A DNA stretch of 64,000 nucleotides. Origin: Inia geoffrensis. Taxonomy: Eukaryota; Chordata; Mammalia; Artiodactyla; Iniidae. Numbering within the stretch: the first letter of the stretch is position 1; every line of letters begins with the position of its first letter. The translations under genes and the position numbers were made by a program. The DNA lies in assembly GCA_036417435.1 (NCBI GenBank), contig CM070918.1:29581523-29645522 (forward strand). The letters are read 5' to 3'. The notes below the pieces were generated by a model. The model saw nothing but the letters and a program-made list of their open reading frames with translations, was not told the origin of the DNA and did no database searches. This document shows, piece by piece, positions 1 to 12,020 of the stretch.

Positions 1-351
1 GGAGGGGCCGGGGACGCCAGGAGACAGGGGCCAGGAGGGCTTCGGGCAAACTTAATGAACGGCTGCCCGCCAGTTCCTGTCTTGCCAGACGCAGCCCCTG
101 GGGAGTGTGTGGAGACAGGAGCCAAAGGCTCCAGCCTGAGGGACAGGTATCTGATCAGGGGCATTGATCACTTCCTTCTCGGAAGCAGACCCACCGCTGT
201 TGGCTTCGGGGCTCTGGTCACCAGGAGGGGGTCTGCAGTGGCTGTTCCTTACTGGGGAAAGGATTTGGCAAGATCAGGACACGGATGTCCCTCAGAAAGG
301 AGTGAACATAGCCCATAAGGATATCCTCTGGGTTGATCCATGTACGTATTA
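1..351. other. Unique GC-rich intron, nothing recognised
   Basis: No repeat family, RNA or coding signature was recognised before the first SINE. Confidence 0.5.
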
Positions 352-591
352 AGAGTATGTACTACATAGGCTTCCCTGGTGGCGCAGTGGTTGAGAGTCC
401 GCCTGCCGATGCAGGGGACACGGGTTCGTGCCCCGGTCCGGGAAGATCCCACATGCCGCAGAGCGGCTGGGCCCGTGAGCCATGGCCGCTGAGCCTGCGC
501 GTCCGGAGCCTGTGCTCCGCAACGGGAGAGGCCACAACAGTGAGAGGCCCACGTACCGCCAACAACAACAAAAAAAAGAGTATGTACTACA
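352..591 (+). mobile_element. tRNA-Glu-derived SINE (CHR type), short form
   Basis: Starts ggcttccctggtggcgcag, with the tRNA-like A box and a B-box region (gggttcgtgccc) after it, and ends in an A-rich tail. A 15-bp target-site duplication, agagtatgtactaca, is present at 352-366 and 577-591. The body is about 369-576. The perfect duplication points to a fairly young insertion. Confidence 0.95.
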
Positions 592-814
592 AAGATAAAC
601 TCTAGTCTACCAGGACCCTTGCCCTCTCGGCAATTTCTGGTCTCTGAAATTTCCAACTTGTACAAAGAAAATCAGCCACCTTCTGGGTCTCTCCCAGCTG
701 GGAAGACGCTTGAGTGTGTGCAAACATTTCCTCCATGGGAAAGTACAACTCGGTGGCCAAGAACTTAGGATCTGTGGTCAGACAGGCATGGTTTTCCACC
801 AGGCCCCGCCACAT

Positions 815-900
815 CTTAGCTGGGTGAGCTTGAGCCACTTACTGAACATCTCTGGGCCTCAGTTTCTCCGTAGGTAAAAATAAAGGATCCCCAAAGTACA
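815..900 (+). repeat. MIR fragment
   Basis: Has the MIR core landmarks: a gctgggtgagcttgagccac-type stretch followed by tctgggcctcagtttctcc. Diverged and truncated. Confidence 0.65.
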
Positions 901-1085
901 TATCTAAGAGAAACGTTGAGGGTATTAAAAGATGGGGCATCTGAGAAGGGGTCAGCAGGGTGGCTGGAACAAGGTAAGTGTCGATAAGGGGCCTTGGGAT
1001 GATTATCGGCTCAAAGACAGGCACAGACTAATTGCTTCTTTTCTCCTGATGCTGAGGAACCAGGCCCTGCTGCCCCACTGCCCCA

Positions 1086-1903
1086 TTTTTTTTTTTTTTT
1101 ACATCTTTATTGGAGTATAATTGCTTTACAATGGTGTGTTAGTTTCTGCTTTATAACAAAGTGAATCAGTTATACATATACCTATGTTCCCATATCTCTT
1201 CCCTCTTGCGTCTCCCTCCCTCCCAGCCTCCCTATCCCACCCCTCTAGGTGGTCACAAAGCACCGAGCCGATCTCCCTGTGCTATGCGGCTGCTTCCCAC
1301 TAGCTATCTGCCTTACGTTTCGTAGTGTATATATGTCCATGCCTCTCTCTCGCTTTGTCACAGCTTACCCTTCCCCCTCCCCATATCCTCAAGTCCATTC
1401 TCTAGTAGGTCTGTGTCTTTATTCCTGTCTTACCCCTAGGTTCTTCGCGACATTTTTTTTTCTTAAATTCCATATATATGTGTTAGCATACGGTATTTGT
1501 CTTTCTCTTTCTGACTTACTTCACTCTGTGTGACAGACTCTAGGTCCATCCACCTCACTACAAATAGCTCAATTTCGTTTCTTTTTATGGCTGAGTAATA
1601 TTCCATTGTATATATGTGCCACATCTTCTTTATCCATTCATCCGATGATGGACACTTAGGCTGTTTCCATGTCCTGGCTATTGTAAATAGAGCTGCAATG
1701 AACATTTTGGTACATGACTCTTTTTGAATTATGGTTTTCTCAGGGTATATGCCCAGTAGTGGGATTGCTGGGTCATATGGTAGTTCTGTTTGTAGTTTTA
1801 TAAGGAACCTCCATACTGTTCTCCATGGTGGCTGTACCAATTCACATTCCCACCAGCAGTGCAAGAGTGTTCCCTTTTCTCCACACCCTCTCCAGCCCCA
1901 TTT
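1086..1903 (-). mobile_element. 5'-truncated L1 (ORF2 3' end and 3' UTR)
   Basis: The poly-T at 1086-1100 is the tail of a minus-strand L1. The minus-strand frame at 1463-1864 has the ORF2 C-terminal features ([21 protein letters not shown] and HIYTMEYYSAIKRNEI). A candidate 9-bp duplication, gccccattt, lies at 1080-1088 and 1895-1903. Only the last ~130 residues of ORF2 remain, with no reverse-transcriptase or endonuclease domain, so the copy cannot move itself. Confidence 0.95.
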
Positions 1904-2479
1904 CTTAGGCAGAGCACTTCACGAGTGAGCAGCCCCACCCATGAGCTGGAAGGGAGAAAATGAAAGGTTTTCTCCTTCCCCATCCTCTCCTCCTTTGGAA
2001 TCCCGGCAGGCACCCCTGGAGCACAGAGCTAAGGGAAGCGATCCAGCAAGACCACAGCCAGGCCCAAGACTCACAAGGAAGCAAGCCCCAGTGGGCTAGG
2101 GAACAGGATCCACTGGACCCGGTGATGCTCACCAAGAACCAACACCTGGACGCCCCCTCCCCCAGCCAGAGTGGAGAAGACCTGAAGCCATGCCATCCAT
2201 CTTGCTGGCAGCAAGCACAGAAGCTAAGGGGACCAGGCACACAGTGGGGAAGGCTCCAGAAAGGGACAAGGAGGGGGCTGAGCAAGGCTAAACTCCTAGG
2301 GTATACAACCCCTGACAGGTGGGTGGATGCCCACCCACTGGCAATGTGCCAGATAAAAGGCAACTTTCCAATTTTTAGCACATTTTCACATCTATTCTCT
2401 TTATGCACTCTTTCTGCAGAAGATATTATTGTCCATGCTACTTAGATGGGAACCGAAGAATTATTAAGGATACCTCAGC
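1904..2479. other. Unique intron, nothing recognised
   Basis: No repeat family or coding signature was recognised. A 167-codon minus-strand and a 161-codon plus-strand open frame overlap here, but neither resembles a known protein and both look like chance. Confidence 0.5.
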
Positions 2480-2560
2480 CCTGTGCCCATAGCCTAGCAC
2501 TGTGCCTGGCACACAGTAAGTGCCTAATAAACATTTCTTGAATAAATGAGCAAAAAATAA
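2480..2560 (+). repeat. L2 3' end fragment
   Basis: Carries the L2 terminal landmark: gcctggcacacagtaagtgc, then taataaacatttcttgaataaatgag. Confidence 0.75.
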
Positions 2561-2659
2561 TCATAGAATCCCTCTGCGAGTTCCCTTATGGAACAGAGAC
2601 TATGGTTTATTTACTTCTTATCTGAGTGCAAGAGAGTTAATGAATAAGAGAGTGAATGA

Positions 2660-2925
2660 ATGAAAACAGTAATAGCTAACATTTATTTAAGTGCTTACTA
2701 TGTGCCAAGCCAATCATTGTTCTGAATGCTTTATATGGGTTAACTCATTTGATTCTCATAACAACCCTATGAGGCATGTGTATTATTGTCAGTTCCATTT
2801 TACAGATGAGGAAACGAGGCCCGGAGAAGTAAGTAACTTGCCCAACGTCACACAGTAAGTAAGAAGCAGAACTGGGGTTAGAACCCAGGAAGCTGGGCTC
2901 CAGAGCCTGTGCAATGCATGAAAGA
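2660..2925 (-). repeat. MIR, nearly full length
   Basis: Reverse-complement MIR: agctaacatttatttaagtgcttac at one end, attttacagatgaggaaac centrally, then cttgcccaacgtcacacag and the gttagaacccagg box. Confidence 0.9.
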
Positions 2926-4564
2926 AGTTCAAAGGATGCTTACTGATGACTGAAGCGGGGTGATCCGGGCCTTTTAGCCTGTCCAGCACCCGTGCCCACC
3001 ATCTGTAAGAACAGCCCTGTCTTCCTTGAGCAAACACCCCTGCTACGTGATTCAGGTACCCCAGGCCTGGCCAAATAGCACTGCATCCCCCAGACAGAGA
3101 GACTGGTTTGTGGATGGGCACATGACCCAATCCGGGCCAATCAGAGTGAACCCTGAGACTTTCTTACACGGCAGGAATGAGATGTTCTACCTCAGCAAGG
3201 AGGACATGAGGAGGATGTGAGCTCTGCAGGAAGGGGGATTAACTTCCCCCTCTCAGGAAGAACCTGGCTGAGAATGAGGCCAACAAGAGGAAAGCAGAGA
3301 TGAAAATACATGAGAAGTGAAGTCCTAAGGCTCCAGCCATGCCTGAAGGTTTATCCCGAAGCCAGTCTGAGATGTGCCTCCATTTCTTGTGACGAATGCC
3401 ATGGTTCAGTTCAACGTCCCCATTTTGTAAATGAGGGTTCAGAACAAGTTGACGACTTGGTCAAATTCACACAGTGAGTTAGTATGAAGTCCAAGGCTAC
3501 AGTCAACTGTCACGGGCACCCCTCCGCCAGTGTCCACTGCATTGTTCCTCCAGCTCTGTCTAACACGGGAATCCCACCCTGTTCATTTCTGTGGACTCCT
3601 ATTATGAGCATAGGGGATAAGGATGCTTAATATTTAAAGGAGGGAGGGAATGGAGAAGGGAGAAGGGGAGATGACTAAACTCCTGAGGTCCAGCACTCCT
3701 CTCATCCGTCTCGGCATCACCACGTGCCTGGCAGAGAGTGTGCTCCATTGAGTGGAACAGTGGGTGCCCGTCACAAAGGACGAGTCTTCATTCTGCCAAA
3801 TGGCTACGGAAAGGGTCCCACTAAAGCTGACTGAGAGGGGCATTTTCAATAGGATTTGATTGTAAAACTCCCAACTGCACATAGGATTGTCTACCTGCAG
3901 CCACTTCTCAGAGCACTTTTTTGCCCACATGGTGAAGACAACCAATCTCTGCTCCTCCACCGATGGGATGGCAGACTGTGCTGCCCAGGCACTGAGATAC
4001 CTTTGGCGTGCCTTTTCTTTCTGTCTCTTTATACCCCGTGGGTTCCCAAGGGTTAAATGCCCTACACCTTCCTCTCCCACAAAGGGCACTCCACACATAG
4101 GACCCACGATGGCCTCTGAGGGAAGGGAAGACCTCCCCCCGGGCCCCATCCTTCCGGGAACGACTCTGATGCCTTCTGGCCAGGGCAGGTACCTGGGCTA
4201 CAGCAAGGGCAAAGGGAACGAGGCAGCCAAATTTTGGCTACTCCTAAGAGCTACCTGGGGTGGTGTTAGGAGGGCCTCGGGAAACCCTTGCGAGTATTTC
4301 CAAGATACAAAATATGGTCCGGTATCGAGTGAAGAAGTGAGTCTCCGCAATTAAGCAAAAGCTGGCAAAATGCACCCAGCACCTGCCCACAGACCCACAC
4401 CTGCTGAAGACAGGAGAGTGTGGCCCTCAGAGGCACCTCTGGCTCCCATACCCATACGCCACTCACCTGTGGCTCGTACCCCAGCCCTTCCCCTCCCTGG
4501 ACACCTTCCCCAACTCTACACCAGGCAGGTCAGGCTAATCATCCCTCAGCAACCCTACAGAGTT
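2926..4564. other. Intron, largely unique
   Basis: A weak MIR-like remnant on the minus strand is visible at about 3410-3505 (ccattttgtaaatgagg, then caaattcacacagtgag). No coding signature or other family was recognised. Confidence 0.5.
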
Positions 4565-5045
4565 AAGTAAAAAGAGCACTGGCTCTGGAGTCGAGATTAT
4601 CTGGACTAGAATCCAGGCCAGAGAACTTAAACAAGAGCACCAGATCTTATTTATTGTGTGCTTACTGTGCACGCTCCAGACCCTCGATGCAGATTTCAAT
4701 GCATCCTCCCAACACTCGCATGACGTAGGGACTATTATTAGCCCCATTCTACAGATGAGGAAACTGAGGCATGGAGACGTTCAGTAAATTAGTAAGAGTC
4801 ACAGAGTTTGCAAGTGGTGGAGCTGTGTGATCTCTAGCAGGCTTGCTTTGTTTATTTATTATATTTGATAGATACACTAAATAATACATATTTGTTTTTA
4901 ATAAATAAATATAATAATAAATATTATATTTATTACTTATTTATCCTCTTAGCGTCTCAGTGGACTCATCTGTAAAATGGGACCGAATGCCCAACTCTCA
5001 GTGTCACTGTGAGAACTTAAAGCAAGCAGGAAAAGAGCCAAGTGT
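4565..5045. repeat. Composite of MIR fragments in both orientations with an AT-rich core
   Basis: A plus-strand MIR head (gagcactggctctggagtc, about 4574) and a plus-strand MIR 3' part (actcatctgtaaaatggg, about 4963) flank a minus-strand MIR (about 4640-4830, with attctacagatgaggaaactgaggc) and an AT-rich stretch at 4845-4945. The layout suggests one old MIR split by a second. Confidence 0.65.
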
Positions 5046-6474
5046 TGTACCCCAGAAACAGCTCTTTCCCTCCCTTCCTCCCACTTGAAAGACACAGGTG
5101 CTCATACCTGCTCTGATTCCCACCTCACCAGGTAGGTAGAAAAGTCAACGGGCAGTGGGGGGACACCATGCTCTGAATTCAGTAACATATGTCCTCATGC
5201 AAGGGATATTATCATCATCATCATTATTATTATTATTACTGATTTGAAAGGCATTGATTTAAATAATTGGGCCCCATCGAGTTCTGGCTCCAAACACAGA
5301 CAGTGAACCAAGGCTGCCAGAGAAAGACCCCATACCAAGGGCTCCCCAAGGCGCCAGATTCCAAAACCTGACTCCACTGGCCACATCCTCAAGGTGTTTT
5401 TCCACCTCCGGTGGCAGCGGCTTTGGGAGGAGGAGGCCCAGGCCCGCCCGGCCAGGCTGGCCTCTCCCCTCTGCCCCTTTGAAGTGCCCAGCATGGGGTG
5501 AGCTGGAAGGAAACCCTGGGCCGCCAAGGCTGTCTGTGGCGGCACCTACCCGCCCCCACCAGGCCCCCCTCCCCCTCATTGTGCAGCCTGACTGGGCCTT
5601 TGTTGCCGGAGCCCAGGCAGGGGACAGCCAGGGACCTGGCCTCATTATGTGCCTGACCTCAGGCAAGCCCCCTCCCCCCCAGGGTGGAAGGTTAACGTGG
5701 CTGCCCGCCATGCAGGCCTGGGCCTCCGGGAGGCCTCCTTCCAGGGACAAAGGACCAGCCCCCTTCCTCCTCTCCAGGCCCCAAAACAGCTGCCGGCCTG
5801 CAGAGCCCATTCAGGAGAGGAGCTGAGGGGCCTGGAGGCATGCTGGCCCAGGCTTTGATGGCTCAGAAGTCACCAGGGGGCCTCCTTTCCAAACCTCCTT
5901 CCTCCCACCCTGTGGGGAAGACAAAGCTCAGGGGAGCTGCCCCAGAGCCAATGCAGGAATGCCGTCCGTCAGTCCTGGGGGAGGAGGCCGGCTGCGAGGG
6001 GCTGGCCCACACCTTTCTCTGACTGCTTCCACACAGGGCCAAGGTCAGCCCCTGGCCTAGGCAGGATGGGGTGGACCCCACAAGGGGTGAGAATCAAATC
6101 AGAAGCCTCGCAGTCCTGCCCCACTGTGCCCCTGAGTCACCTGGCTTCTGGTATAAAATCCACGTCACCTAGCCAGAGATGGGCTCCCAGAAATAGGAAA
6201 GGCCAGAAAAATGTGTGGGTGGGAGACAAAAGTCCCTCTAACTTAACAGCATTACCTTCCAACAGGAGGGTTCCTTTCCTTAATACTAACTAGATACCAA
6301 GTACAATCCTGGGGTATAAGCCAAGCACCAGGAAGAATCACCGGCTTCCTTTATAGGATTTCCAGTTATTTGGAGGCCTATGCCTTGCACACCGGACTGA
6401 CACGCCGTTTCACTGTGCACTGATTTTAATTTCAAAAGACCCCAGGGAAAATTTTTGGAGTGGTTTATTTGCTT
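5046..6474. other. GC-rich intron, no repeat family recognised
   Basis: Holds a short (ATT)n run at 5216-5240 and a GC-rich but CpG-poor block at about 5400-5950. Open frames of up to 183 codons on the minus strand follow the base composition and match nothing I recognise. Confidence 0.5.
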
Positions 6475-6735
6475 AAGATCCTGGAGCTTAGGGCTTCCCT
6501 GGTGGCGCAGTGGTTGAGAGTCCGCCTGCTGATGCAGGGGACGCGGGTTCGTGCCCCAGTTCGGGAAGATCCCACATGCCGCGGCGCGGCTGGGCCCCGT
6601 GAGCCATGGCCGCTGGGCCTGCGCGTCCGGAGCCTGTGCTCCACAACGGGAGAAGCCACAGCGGTGAGAGGCCCGCATACCGCAAAAAAAAAAAAAATTA
6701 AAAAAAAAAAAAAAAATTAAAGATCCTGGAGCTTA
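6475..6735 (+). mobile_element. tRNA-Glu-derived SINE (CHR type), short form
   Basis: The body starts at 6491 (gggcttccctggtggcgcag) and ends in a long A-rich tail. A perfect 16-bp target-site duplication, aagatcctggagctta, lies at 6475-6490 and 6720-6735. Confidence 0.96.
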
Positions 6736-7199
6736 CACGGGGGCTCCCTCGGGCACAGCGGGACTCGCCCAGGACCCAGCAAGCCGGGCCGTGCACAGGA
6801 GTGGGTGCAGTCCAGAGTTGTGCGTTCACGCATGTCTCTGCAAGCAGGTGTGTTCCAGCGTGCGCACAACAAAAGGCCAGCTGAACGCCTCACCTACGGA
6901 GCAGGCGGGCAGCATGAACCCGCGGCAGCAGCCAGGTTAGCCCATTGTTGAGAAGGGCTGCCTTTCAAGGGACAAAATGGTAGAGGGGAGCAGGACGACA
7001 CATGCGGGAGAGGTAAGCGCATCTGTACGCGGCATAAACTGCTGTCCCATTATCGACGCCGTCTTCCCCCAGCAGCATCATGCGGGAGGCGTGTGTGTGC
7101 AGGTGCATGTGTGCAGAGCCGGGCCCGACTCACATTGTCCTGCCCAGCCAGGAGACGCAGCGCCAGGCACTCTTACAAAGACATCGATTTTCCTCCTTC
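6736..7199. other. Unique intron, nothing recognised
   Basis: Repeat-free and moderately GC-rich, with no family or coding signal. Confidence 0.45.
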
Positions 7200-8640
7200 C
7201 CTTCCAGAGCAAGATCAGATGAGCTCCCGGAGTGACACATCCTTAACTTTTCAGTGGGGTTTTCTTTTCCGACTTGTTTGTTTGTAATATATATTTTAAA
7301 ACCCGGTCTCTAATTGTGTCTGTTCTCGGCCGCATCTCCCTGGCTCCTACCCTCGCCAAAGCAAGGAGGGCATGGGCTGGTTATCTGAGCGAGCAGGCTG
7401 CTCACAGGCCATCCTGGGCTCTGCGAATGCCAGGGGGTTAGAAATTGGGGAGGGGGGCCGGAATTAATTGCCAAGAAAACACAAGGCTGTGCTGTGACTT
7501 TGATTCCATCAATTACCATTATCTTTCTCCGCAGGTCCGCCAAGCATCCCCCGGAACCGGCCCCGTGTTTAACTTTCTTTGCCAGTCCTGATACCCCGTC
7601 AGATTTCTGGTGGTGCCACGCCGCCCGCCTGAGCTCCTTCTAGGCCCTTATCAGCCTCTCCCAGTCAGCCTGGCCCGGCACAGCTGTTCCAGGCCCTCAG
7701 CCCCTCACTTTATCTGCTCTCACAGACCTCAGCCTGGCAAGCGGCAGGCCCGGCGCCTGCTCCACATTCCCCAGGAAGCCGGCTGGGAACACAGCCGCCC
7801 TGCTCCCAGAATCCTCTGGGAGTTCATTACCAGCCAGGGTACCCCAGCCCAGCAGCCAAGGTGCGGGCCGCGCTGCCCAGCCTCGCCGCCGGCATCATTA
7901 AAACTCCAACCTTCTGAAGAGAAGAAAGAACAAAACCACAAATTTAGATTAATAAAGCATTTGTTGATTCTACAGCAATTTAGCAGGCCCCTAAGAAACC
8001 CACCAGAGACCCGTGGAGCTCCAGTAATTTTCTGTTATATTATCTTTCTTGTAAAATACTTCCCCAGACAGAGTTCCCAAAGGGGCTCAAATATCACTGT
8101 GACTAACCGAAATCAATGTGCACTCACCTATTGACATTTTTACATAGTTTTTGGATTTAGTATCCAGCCGAAAACACAATCAACTCCTCTGCCAAGGAAC
8201 CGACAGGCACTTAGCTAGTCAGCTATTAGTGTTACAAAGGAAAAAATGCAGGCACCCAGGGGAGCAGGGCCAGGAGGCACTGACGTCAGGGGGTAATTGG
8301 GTGTCTGAGAGAAATTGCCAGCGGCTGGCCGGCTCCCCCGGGGCCACACAAAGCTGAGCTGTAACTCTAATAAAGGAGAGGAAATTCTAGAAAAGGGGGC
8401 TTTGCTACAAAGGAGCTGGGGCAGACAAAAATAGCCCTTTGGAAATAAATAAATAAACGTGGCCAAAGCATATAGATCTAAAAAATAAAATAAATCACTG
8501 CCCAGAGGAGGCTTTCTGGCCTCCCTTCCCTGGACCTCTGTCAGGGGCTCATGGACTCCGCCTCCCCCAACCCTTCCTCTCTGGAACAACATGGATTTTA
8601 GGGCTGGAAGGCAGTTTGCCATCTATTTTGGCAAATAGGG
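7200..8640. promoter_or_regulatory. Candidate conserved intronic regulatory block
   Basis: About 1.4 kb without recognisable repeats and with many homeodomain-type ATTA cores (for example ggaattaattgcc near 7463, atcaattaccatta near 7508, and agattaataaagc near 7945). This composition is typical of conserved enhancers in introns of developmental regulators. Function is inferred and conservation was not measured. Confidence 0.4.
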
Positions 8641-10049
8641 CGGGTTTTCTAAAGAACCTAAGTTTGTAATGCCGTCTTTCCCAAAGGCAGCCTCTTCGAT
8701 GTTCACGTTGAGGCACACAAGGAGAAGGTATTTCTCCTGGTCTGTCTTGGGTTGTTTTTATGCTCTTGGTTTTGGGTTATCTGGGGGAGGGGATGCTGTT
8801 ATAATGCCACCTTTATTCAGTGAAAACTTTTACAGATTCTTGCCACATGGCCCAGGCCTCCCCCGGAAAAAGTCTGTGTTCTTGGGAAGTGGGTTAAATT
8901 TTCTTCCTGTACAGCTCTCCCACCCACTGCTATGGCTCTCAACCCTGAGGTCAGGGGCTTTGGAAGCATTTGAGCAGACTTCACTGCCTCCCCAAAATGA
9001 GGCCAAAGTCTCTTAGAGGAAGGAGGACAGAAAAATGGTGGCTCCCACCCTGCAGCTTGAGAACCAGGCCCCAGGCAGGGATATGGCCTCCCTTGGGAGT
9101 CTGCAGCCCTCAGAAGCCCTGGGGAGGGGGTGGGAGAGGATGGTCTGAGGCCCAGAGGCTGCTGGGAAATTCAGGCCTGCTTGGTCAGGCGGGAGAGGGT
9201 GGTGGCTTGGGGAAAGAGATGGCAAGAATGGGATTCCCAGGGTCAGATTCTATTTCATCGCTTTGAAAGAAAAATAAAAAATAGGCCCAGGATTTTTTTT
9301 TTAAAAAAGAAGAAGAAGAAAGAAAAAGAAAAAAGCAGAAGGCACTCCAACCCAAAGCTACTTGGAAATTGGTCTGAACAAAGGTCTTCAGCTAAAAATG
9401 TCAAATCAGCGCCACAGGGCTCCTTGCCCTCTAGTCTCCCGGCCCCTGCCGAAACCCATGGGGCCTGCTGGGAGGAGAAAAGGCCCCTCCTGGGGTCTGC
9501 CCAGGGCTGTGAGCTCAGAGCTCCAGCCCGTAAAGACACCCCAGGAGCCACCAGAGCTTCCTGGCTGAGGGCTGGGGGCGGCTGGGATACAGGGGGCCCA
9601 ATTCCTTTCCTCACCACCCACCCAGGGTTGGCAGGGAGAAGGAAAATCCAGCTGGAGAAAAAAAAAAAAAGTGTGGGGTGGGGGGGATCCTACAACTAAC
9701 AGCCCGGGGGAGGGAAGCAGAGCTCAGGAACGCGCCAGCCAGAGCCCTGGCACCAAATCACAAACCTTGAATCAATGATGCAATTGCTTAATTAATCAGC
9801 CTGCTCAGGGTGGGTGCAGAGGATCTGTGTGAGTGTCTGACCCAACCAGCTCCTGATGGGCAAACCCCCCTCCTCGGGCCCCCTCTGCTGGACCCACGGG
9901 ACCACAGATGGTTGAGCACCGTCTGGGAGTCTCACTGAGGGGGGAAAATGTGAGTTCCTGAGTCCCGTGTGTGATCCAGTCACTGGCAGAAAGGAGGGGG
10001 GAGGAGGAGGCAGGAAGGGGGAGGAGGGCGGAGAGGGAGGGAGGAGGGA
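8641..10049. other. Unique intron with purine-rich tracts
   Basis: Contains an (AAG)-type purine run at 9300-9345, a poly-A of about 14 at 9658-9671, and a GGA/GGGA-rich tract at 9990-10053. No gene was recognised. A 189-codon plus-strand frame here runs through the purine tracts and is not credible. Confidence 0.5.
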
Positions 10050-10312
10050 GGGTCTTATCAGCAACTTAGAATTTCTTGGCCTTGGCTGCTGCAAGTTAGC
10101 ACTCTCAATGTTATGTTCTTATCCCAGTCAATGAGACTGTAATAGAAATAGAGCAAGGGACCTCTTTTCAGCAAGCCAGTGAGTGCCAGATTTCGAAGGG
10201 GAGAAAGGCAGCTTAAATTAACCCTAAGGCTTAACATGTTGAAGTCTTGTAACGTTTAAAAACCAGTACCGAAGGTGGTGGTCGAGGCTGGAACAAGTCA
10301 CATGCAGAAACT
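10050..10312. other. Repeat-free intron, possible regulatory sequence
   Basis: Mixed-composition unique sequence preceding the TG microsatellite. No family was recognised. Confidence 0.35.

Positions 10313-10350
<38 letters not shown>
10313..10350 (+). repeat. (TG)19 microsatellite
   Basis: Uninterrupted TG dinucleotides followed by an impure catgcgcacgcgtgtg tail. Confidence 0.99.
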
Positions 10351-10351
<1 letters not shown>

Positions 10352-11339
10352 ATGCGCACGCGTGTGTGTACGTGTGTGCTGGGGGAGAAGAGGGCACCCC
10401 TTCTGTCTTTTCAAGACTTCAGCAACAAAATGCAAAAAAGTAGTAGGCAACCTCAATATTGCCTATTCTGATGGCCCCAACTGGGAGCGAGGGTTTGAAA
10501 CCAGTTCGCACGGGGTTGGACCATCTCCAAGGTTGATTTTCTCATCTTTAATGCACAGAGAGGGGAGGAGAAGGGAGGGGAGGGGAGGAGAGCAAGCGGG
10601 GCCCACATCTCAAACCGACCCCAAACGGTTAATGATAATGCCACGAGTTCGACAGGAGTTTTAACAGCTCTGAGGAAGAGGGGAGACCCTGGAGGAGGGC
10701 GTGACAGCAGAGGTGCGTTCAATTACCAAAAAGAAAAACAATTTCTTTTTAACCAATGCCCCTCCACACTGGGTGTTTAAAGAGGATATATTCCGGCCCC
10801 TAAAATATCAAAGTGCGATTTTAAAATAGAAAAGTCATTTCCCCCCTTCCCCGTTGCAGATTTTACTGTAACGTCCTAGAAGGCAGATTAAATGAAGGAA
10901 GCTCAAACACACTCAATTTTGTCCTTTAGCAAATTCTTCTCTTTCACTCTTGCATGAAGAAAAAAAATCTCCCCACAGAGTTTTTCTCTTCTTCCTGGTG
11001 TGGATCTGGGCCCCTGCAGTGCCCTGTGTAATTTCCAGTTCCTCAGAATTCAGGTATTAATAAAGACCCCATGGGGACTTCCAACAATATAACCCTACAT
11101 TTTGAGGCATTATGAAAGGAAACCCCCAGGGGTCTGTGGCTCAAATTTCTGAAATGTAGGCATTGTAAAAGGCACCCCAGGGGATGCCCGCAATAGAAAT
11201 CTGCTGAATTCAAAGCATTTTGGAAGTCCTGGTGGGAGTCATTACTCCCACTGGAAGCTTTTTACAAAACATGTGTTGCTGACATGTTGACAGATTGCTC
11301 AGTGAAGTGTTTAGGTGCATGCACAAGGCGGGCCTTTGG
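10351..11339. promoter_or_regulatory. Candidate conserved intronic regulatory block
   Basis: Nearly 1 kb without interspersed repeats, with mixed AT-rich runs such as aggtattaataaagaccc and tgaggcattatgaaagg, next to a CpG-rich block. Regulatory role is inferred from composition and position only. Confidence 0.4.
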
Positions 11340-11780
11340 AGACGCTCGGTGCTGCCAGCGAGTCTCCCAACGCTGGAACCGGTACCATCCATATTTCATA
11401 ACAGGGGAGGCCACGGCAGCCGGGGACGGGAGGAGTGTTCTCCGAACCAGCAGCCAGCCTCGCACCCCTCCGCCGAGGAGCCACTTCGAGTGGACCGGCC
11501 CCGTCCTCGCCTCTGGAAGCCAGTCTGTGCAGCACAGCTGTGACGGCCCTTGTCTCCCTGCCAAGGGCTTTACTGAAGGAATCTTGAGGCGACCTCACCG
11601 ATCACTGCAAGGCGTCGGGCAGACCAAACCGAGGAGGGGGCGGGGCAGGGGTGGGGGTCTGGCGGACCCGAACCTCAGGCCCCAGCCCTCCAGGAGCGGC
11701 TGCGCGGAGGCGGAGGCGGCGGCGGCGGGGGAAGGGGGTTTGAACTGGGGCGCGCTGGTCTTGACAGCGTTAAGCTCGGG
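11340..11780. promoter_or_regulatory. CpG-island-like block
   Basis: A hand count gives roughly 35-40 CpG in 440 bp with high GC, ending in a (GGC/GGA)n-type stretch at 11700-11740. CpG this dense is unusual in a mammalian intron and suggests a germline-unmethylated element, such as an alternative promoter or a CpG-rich enhancer. No TATA box or convincing first exon was identified. Confidence 0.5.
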
Positions 11781-12002
11781 AAAGTGATCTGTGACTTTAA
11801 TAAGGCAGAAGGGCTCAGAGGAATTAGCTGCCTAGGTGATGGGGGCTGGAGATGGAAATGTATTCATGGCCTGGTGGGCCAAGGGCCAGGCTGGGGCCCT
11901 GGGGAGGTCCGCTCACCCACAGCCCCACGCGCTCCAGGGCTCTCCTCTGCAGAAGAGTTTCTCAGCCACTCGAGGAGTGAGTGCCGAGCAGGCCTGCCTG
12001 TG

Positions 12003-12020
12003 CACGCGCGCGCGCGCGGG

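Noticed and set aside
369..440. tRNA-Glu-like A and B boxes
   Set aside because: They are the degenerate tRNA-derived heads of SINEs with A-rich tails and target duplications, not functional tRNA genes. The same applies to all CHR copies.
333..605. Recurrent open frames with repeated residues such as GDTGSCPGPGRSHMP
   Set aside because: These are translations of the CHR SINE body. They recur at every SINE copy in both orientations.
1463..1864. 133-codon frame resembling reverse-transcriptase family protein
   Set aside because: It is the C-terminal end of a truncated L1 ORF2, not a host gene.
5259..5810. 183- and 115-codon overlapping frames on opposite strands
   Set aside because: They reflect GC-rich, stop-poor composition with no recognisable domains.
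9130..9699. 189-codon plus-strand open frame
   Set aside because: It reads through purine tracts giving poly-lysine/glutamate runs, with no family similarity.
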